Source: Bathynomus jamesi (Eukaryota > Arthropoda > Malacostraca > Isopoda > Cirolanidae). From it: DNA of 64,000 nt. Within the stretch, counting starts at the first letter, position 1. Each line of letters opens with the position of its first letter. A model generated the notes under the pieces. The model made no database searches and was not told where the DNA came from. It worked only from the letters and a program-made list of their open reading frames with translations. Shown here piece by piece: positions 63,810 to 64,000 of this stretch. The DNA lies in the NCBI GenBank assembly GCA_023014485.1, contig JAJOZX010000484.1, positions 372,001 through 436,000 on the forward strand, written 5' to 3'. The translations under genes and the position numbers were made by a program.

Positions 63810-64000
63810 ATACTACAGACAAAATGTTTAACTGTTATTCCATTCTTGTAAGTTCATACACACACTGAATACATACACACATTGAAGAAATGTCTAAACA
63901 AAATTTAATAAACTATTAAAATAGATGCATCCTATACCCTGATAAATATTAGATTTACTTCGTCATGTAGAATTAAAAAAAAAACATTGATATAACTAAA
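63810..64000. other. No gene seen
   Basis: AT-rich end of the window. Confidence 0.5.

Noticed and set aside
1..64000. tRNA, rRNA or SINE genes
   Set aside because: I looked for A/B-box-like words and cloverleaf-type pairing and saw none I could defend; not excluded by computation.

Overview
This is eukaryotic DNA, very probably from an arthropod and perhaps a crustacean. It is AT-rich and intron-bearing, full of (CT)n, (TA)n and (ATA)n microsatellites and TTAGG-like (CCTAA) runs, and shows no operons or bacterial-type genes. Almost everything recognisable is transposable element (TE) sequence. I see one good candidate host-gene piece, a signal-peptide exon of a leprecan/CRTAP-like gene (43372-43607, minus), and one weaker candidate exon (about 52910-53160, minus). 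The species is not determinable from the sequence.

Layout. 1-3118: end of a hAT element and a broken ZMYM/TTF-finger hAT-like gene with introns. 3119-13320: two head-to-tail 5'-truncated CR1-like non-LTR retrotransposons (family A), each starting right after a (CT)n tract; the second is split by a 5.6-kb hAT (7590-13175), itself carrying a mariner (8429-9186) and a 3.1-kb element of a transposase family I cannot name (family F, 9809-12896). 13518-14052: palindrome. 15404-19400: degraded CR1 of a second family (B) with a piggyBac-type MITE. 19521-24960: a long-TIR element of a second transposase family I cannot place firmly (family S, 20052-24106) between fragments. 25502-27254: mariner interrupted by a hAT MITE. 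27655-41745: a repeat in three copies (A and B direct, C inverted) loaded with nested insertions: family F copy 2, a mariner deletion derivative, a hAT that itself contains family S copy 2, and a third mariner.

41815-43200: hairpins and a Merlin-like zinc-ribbon ORF. 43372-44765: the host exon and, upstream of it, a hAT fragment. 44835-46420: LINE reverse-transcriptase remnant split by two foldback palindromes. 46425-48004: mariner. 48314-52458: hAT with a CR1-B copy inserted so that hAT zinc finger and CR1 reverse transcriptase share one open frame. 54148-55031: a second zinc-ribbon ORF plus hairpin. 56025-62540: a LINE split by a foldback element (X1, holding a palindromic mariner dimer) and by an inverted Penelope-like dimer (58712-62314), whose left arm carries foldback X2. 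63458-63801: hAT MITE.

Most boundaries rest on terminal inverted repeats, target-site duplications, or reading frames that rejoin when the insert is removed. No element looks fully intact, but family F copy 1 (one frameshift seen) and the hAT/CR1-B chimera (open throughout) are close. The observations most worth following are families F and S, the Penelope inverted dimer, the mariner palindrome, the zinc-ribbon-plus-hairpin pairing, and a short TTAGG-like module that recurs inside foldbacks.
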